Source: Blastocatellia bacterium | GTDB taxonomy: Bacteria; Acidobacteriota; Blastocatellia; HR10; J050 | Direction: 5' to 3' | Assembly: GCA_026985075.1 (NCBI GenBank) | Contig: JALSQX010000105.1 | Location: forward strand, 1 to 64,000 | Length of the DNA: 64,000 nucleotides | Notes under the pieces: generated by a model | Told to the model about the DNA's origin: nothing | Databases searched by the model: none | Seen by the model: the letters and a program-made list of their open reading frames with translations, nothing else | In this document: positions 61,560 through 64,000 of the stretch, in pieces | Layout of the letters: every line of letters begins with the position of its first letter | Position numbering within the stretch: the first letter of the stretch is position 1 | Program-made: the position numbers and the translations under genes

Positions 61560-63236
61560 ATGAACATCATTCGTAAATACATCATCGGTGCCGCCGGCGG
61601 TTTCGTGGGGATATCTCTGTTGTTGTGGACGAGCGCGGGGATCGCTTCTTCGAGTTCTTCCTCTCATCGAAAGACGGACCAGCGGCTTCGGCTCATCGTT
61701 CTCATTGTCGTCGATCAAATGCGTGCCGATTATCTGGATCGGTTTGGTGAGCAATTCACCGGGGGATGGAAAAGGCTCCTGGAAGAGGGGGCCGTGTTCA
61801 CCAATGCTCACCAGGATCACGCGCTCACGCAGACGGCTCCCGGTCACGCGTCATTGCTTTCGGGACGATATCCTCGTTCGACGGGCATCATCGCCAATGC
61901 CTGGTTCGACCGCCGGGAGAAGCGATCAGTGGCGTCTATCGAGGATGTCCATTATCCACAGTTAGACGATCCTCGACGTGGCGTTTCCCCGGCGCGATTC
62001 TATGGAACGACGCTCATCGATTGGCTGCGGCAGAGGTACCGAAAAGCCAAAGTGGTTTCTGTCTCTCGGAAAGATCGGGCCGCCGTTTTGATGGTGGGCA
62101 AGAGAGCGCGACACGTTTATTGGTATACGGCGACCACGGGCGGGTTTACGACGAGCACCTACTATCGGCAAGACCTTCCCCGTTGGGTGCGCGCCTTCAA
62201 TGCGCGTCATCTCCTCCACAAGTATGCTGGGCGGCATTGGGAACTGTTGCTCGGTGACGAGGCTCGGTATCAGGCCTCCCGGGAAGACGATTTTCCCCAG
62301 GAGGCGAGTCCTCGGCTATTCGGTCGCATTTTCCCCCATCCGTTGCCGCGAGATGAGCGGCAATTGCGACGACTCATCGCCCTCACGCCTTGGATGGATG
62401 AATACGTCTTACAGTTCGCCAAAACGGCCGTCACCGCGCTCCATCTGGGTATCGATAATGTGCCAGACGTACTGGCCATCAGTCTCTCATCGACCGATGC
62501 CATTGGTCACGCTTTCGGTCCATATAGTAAGGAAATTCATGATCACCTCTTGCGTCTCGACCGTTGGCTGGGAGATTTTTTCCGTTTCCTCGATAAGGCG
62601 GTCGGACGCCAGCATATGCTCATCGTGCTCACGGCCGACCACGGCGTGGTTCCACTGCCCGAGTTCGCTGCCCGGCGAGGCCGGAAGGCGAAGCGCTTCA
62701 GCATGAAACCAGCGGTGAACGCTTTCCAGGATCGCCTCGCTGTGCGCTGGGGACCCGGGCATTGGATTCTCCACTACCGGTATGGCATGCTGTATTTCGA
62801 TCGCCAGGCGCTCGCTCAGAAAGGCGCTCGCCTCGTCGATCTGGAGCGGGAAGCCGTGGATTACTTCCGGAAGTTGGAACCCGTAGCGAGGGCGTATGGA
62901 CGCGAGTACCTGCAGCGCGCTTCGGTCCCCGCCGATACGATTGAGCGTCGAGTGATCCATAACTTTCATCCTCGGCGAAGTGGCGATGTGTGGCTGGTGT
63001 TCAAACCGTACTATCTGGAATCGGCGAATCCTTGGGGGACGAGTCATGGGTCTCCTTATGCGTACGACACGCACGTCCCATTGATCTTTCTGGGTGCGGG
63101 GGTGCGCTCAGGGCGTTACGATGATTTCGCGGCCACGGTGGATATCGCCCCCACGCTGGCCGAGATTCTCGGGCTTCGTCCCAGCGAACATCTCGATGGC
63201 CATTCGCGCAGGGAGATCGTGGACGAACGCGACTGA
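61560..63236 (+). CDS. Exported PafA-like alkaline phosphatase / phosphodiesterase
   Basis: This 558-residue protein starts after GGAGGA and has a signal peptide (AAGGFVGISLLLWTSAGIAS). The alkaline-phosphatase superfamily core includes the metal Asp52 in IVVDQMRADYLDRFG, the nucleophile Thr92 in TQTAPGHASLLSGRYPRSTG, SLSSTDAIGHAFGPYSKEIH and VLTADHGVVPLPE. The late metal site is in SPYAYDTHVPLIFLGAGVRS. Known PafA hydrolyses phosphomonoesters in the periplasm independently of phosphate level. The fold also fits nucleotide pyrophosphatases. The order of motifs and the length suit PafA best. Confidence 0.9.
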   Translation: MNIIRKYIIGAAGGFVGISLLLWTSAGIASSSSSSHRKTDQRLRLIVLIVVDQMRADYLDRFGEQFTGGWKRLLEEGAVFTNAHQDHALTQTAPGHASLLSGRYPRSTGIIANAWFDRREKRSVASIEDVHYPQLDDPRRGVSPARFYGTTLIDWLRQRYRKAKVVSVSRKDRAAVLMVGKRARHVYWYTATTGGFTTSTYYRQDLPRWVRAFNARHLLHKYAGRHWELLLGDEARYQASREDDFPQEASPRLFGRIFPHPLPRDERQLRRLIALTPWMDEYVLQFAKTAVTALHLGIDNVPDVLAISLSSTDAIGHAFGPYSKEIHDHLLRLDRWLGDFFRFLDKAVGRQHMLIVLTADHGVVPLPEFAARRGRKAKRFSMKPAVNAFQDRLAVRWGPGHWILHYRYGMLYFDRQALAQKGARLVDLEREAVDYFRKLEPVARAYGREYLQRASVPADTIERRVIHNFHPRRSGDVWLVFKPYYLESANPWGTSHGSPYAYDTHVPLIFLGAGVRSGRYDDFAATVDIAPTLAEILGLRPSEHLDGHSRREIVDERD

Positions 63237-63273
63237 GACCACTCGACGGGACACAGGTAGCATCAAAATGGCT

Positions 63274-63302
63274 TTGATTCTGCATCTATGATTGAGTATG
63301 AT
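63274..63302 (+). promoter_or_regulatory. Sigma-70 promoter for the OmpH-like gene
   Basis: TTGATT (63274-63279) and TATGAT (63297-63302) are spaced by 17 bases. Transcription would start near 63309, giving a leader of about 70 bases. Confidence 0.55.
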
Positions 63303-63379
63303 GGTTTGTTTGCCCCTCGTGGCGTGCGCACGCCTGGGGAAAGAACGAAACTGACATGGTGTATGAGAGGGGAGTGCTT

Positions 63380-63994
63380 ATGAAACCAATGCACATGTTT
63401 GGGTGGATGCTGGTGCCGATTCTCGGCATCATGTGGTGGCAAGGGCAACAACAATCGGGTTCTCAATCGGCGACTTCAGAAGCTATCCCACTGGCCAGGA
63501 TCGCCGTGATCGACAGCACGGTCTTCTCCTCCGAGCAGGGGATTCAACAGCTTCAACAGCAGATGAGGCTACTCGACGAGAAATACAAATCCCAGTTTGA
63601 CGAGTTGAAACGATACCAGCAGGAGGTGGCCGCACTAGAACGAGAAATCAGCACGAAGGCGGCCAATTGGACTGTAGAGGTGCGACAGCAGAAACAAGAG
63701 GAGCTTCAGGACAAACAGATTAAGATGAAGCGACTTCGCGAAGATCTGGAGCGTCGCTACAAGCGAGATCTCCAGCGGGTCACTCAACCCATCAGCGAAC
63801 GCGTTCGCACCTACTTACAGCAATACGCCAAGCGTCGGGGCATCACGTTGATTCTCGATGTGGCGCCTCTCAATCAGGCGGGAGCGGTACCCTATCTGGA
63901 TCAGGCGATCGATGTGACGGAGGATTTCATCAACGAGTACAACCAAAAATATCCGGCCATTCAGCCGGCGAAATCATCGTCTTCCTCTCCTTGA
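63380..63994 (+). CDS. OmpH/Skp-like periplasmic chaperone
   Basis: The start at 63380 (MKPMHMFGWMLVPILGIMWW) follows AGAGGGGAG; a frame from 63356 is longer without support. The 204-residue protein has a hydrophobic signal peptide, the beta-strand IAVIDSTVFSSEQGIQQLQQ, a long coiled coil (about 60-145) rich in Glu, Lys and Gln, and the closing strand GITLILDVAP. This is the OmpH/Skp layout, whose members hold unfolded outer-membrane proteins in the periplasm as trimers. It is complete, with its stop six bases before the window end. BamA or lpx genes, the usual neighbours, would lie beyond the window. Confidence 0.88.
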   Translation: MKPMHMFGWMLVPILGIMWWQGQQQSGSQSATSEAIPLARIAVIDSTVFSSEQGIQQLQQQMRLLDEKYKSQFDELKRYQQEVAALEREISTKAANWTVEVRQQKQEELQDKQIKMKRLREDLERRYKRDLQRVTQPISERVRTYLQQYAKRRGITLILDVAPLNQAGAVPYLDQAIDVTEDFINEYNQKYPAIQPAKSSSSSP

Positions 63995-64000
63995 GTGGGA

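Noticed and set aside
1-64000. CRISPR arrays, transposases, integrases, tRNA or rRNA genes
   Set aside because: I saw no regular short repeats, no mobile-element proteins among the coding frames and no tRNA T-arm/acceptor pattern in the intergenic gaps.

Overview
The window is chromosomal DNA from a free-living bacterium with about 55% GC, strong AGGAGG-type ribosome binding sites and many secreted proteins. My best guess is Acidobacteriota (Blastocatellia-like). This rests on the secreted VTIPFDF/LPAGQYTV protein, the sigma-54/FHA regulator, the carboxypeptidase-regulatory-like secreted protein and the style of the polysaccharide cluster. It is inference, because no rRNA or tRNA gene lies in the window. 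I saw no CRISPR array, insertion sequence or prophage.

Region 1 (1-20418, all + strand) is one exopolysaccharide cluster. It encodes a Wzy/WaaL-type ligase or polymerase, a Wzx-type flippase, a small Tat-exported protein, three GT4 glycosyltransferases, an asparagine-synthase-like amidotransferase, a heparinase/alginate-lyase-family lyase, an AlgD-type nucleotide-sugar dehydrogenase, a GAF-GAF-PAS sensor kinase, a WbaP/WcaJ-type priming transferase, a polysaccharide deacetylase and two tandem FemAB/CelD-like acyltransferases. Together they could build, flip, polymerise and trim a uronate-containing polymer. The gene content resembles XrtA/PEP-CTERM-associated clusters, but no exosortase is present here.

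Region 2 (20419-25428, + strand) holds an archaeal-type bifunctional fructose-1,6-bisphosphate aldolase/phosphatase, an exported ankyrin-repeat/TonB-C fusion protein, a structured noncoding stretch of about 0.86 kb and a zinc alcohol dehydrogenase. Region 3 (25429-31054) has a sigma-54 enhancer-binding regulator with an N-terminal FHA domain, translationally coupled to an M16 double-domain protease. Divergent to it is a small exported protein preceded by a perfect -24/-12 promoter. That gene is followed by two long interleaved RNA stems.

Region 4 (31292-34799, - strand) has a B12-type radical SAM enzyme, an isoprenylcysteine-methyltransferase-like membrane protein and a GT2 glycosyltransferase. 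Region 5 (34890-45322, - strand) is a complex I operon, nuoCDHIJKLMN, without nuoA, B, E, F or G. Region 6 (45728-49847, + strand) couples a sodium/solute symporter, an unknown protein and a PF09818-type ATPase.

Region 7 (49854-64000) is mixed housekeeping and secreted functions: aldo/keto reductase, exported repeat protein, dienelactone hydrolase, 3-methyladenine glycosylase, short-chain dehydrogenase, M36-like metallopeptidase, YtcJ-like amidohydrolase, an orphan SufR-like Fe-S regulator, an MBL-fold hydrolase, a PafA-like phosphatase and an OmpH/Skp-like chaperone. Family names come from reading motifs by eye; no database search was possible.
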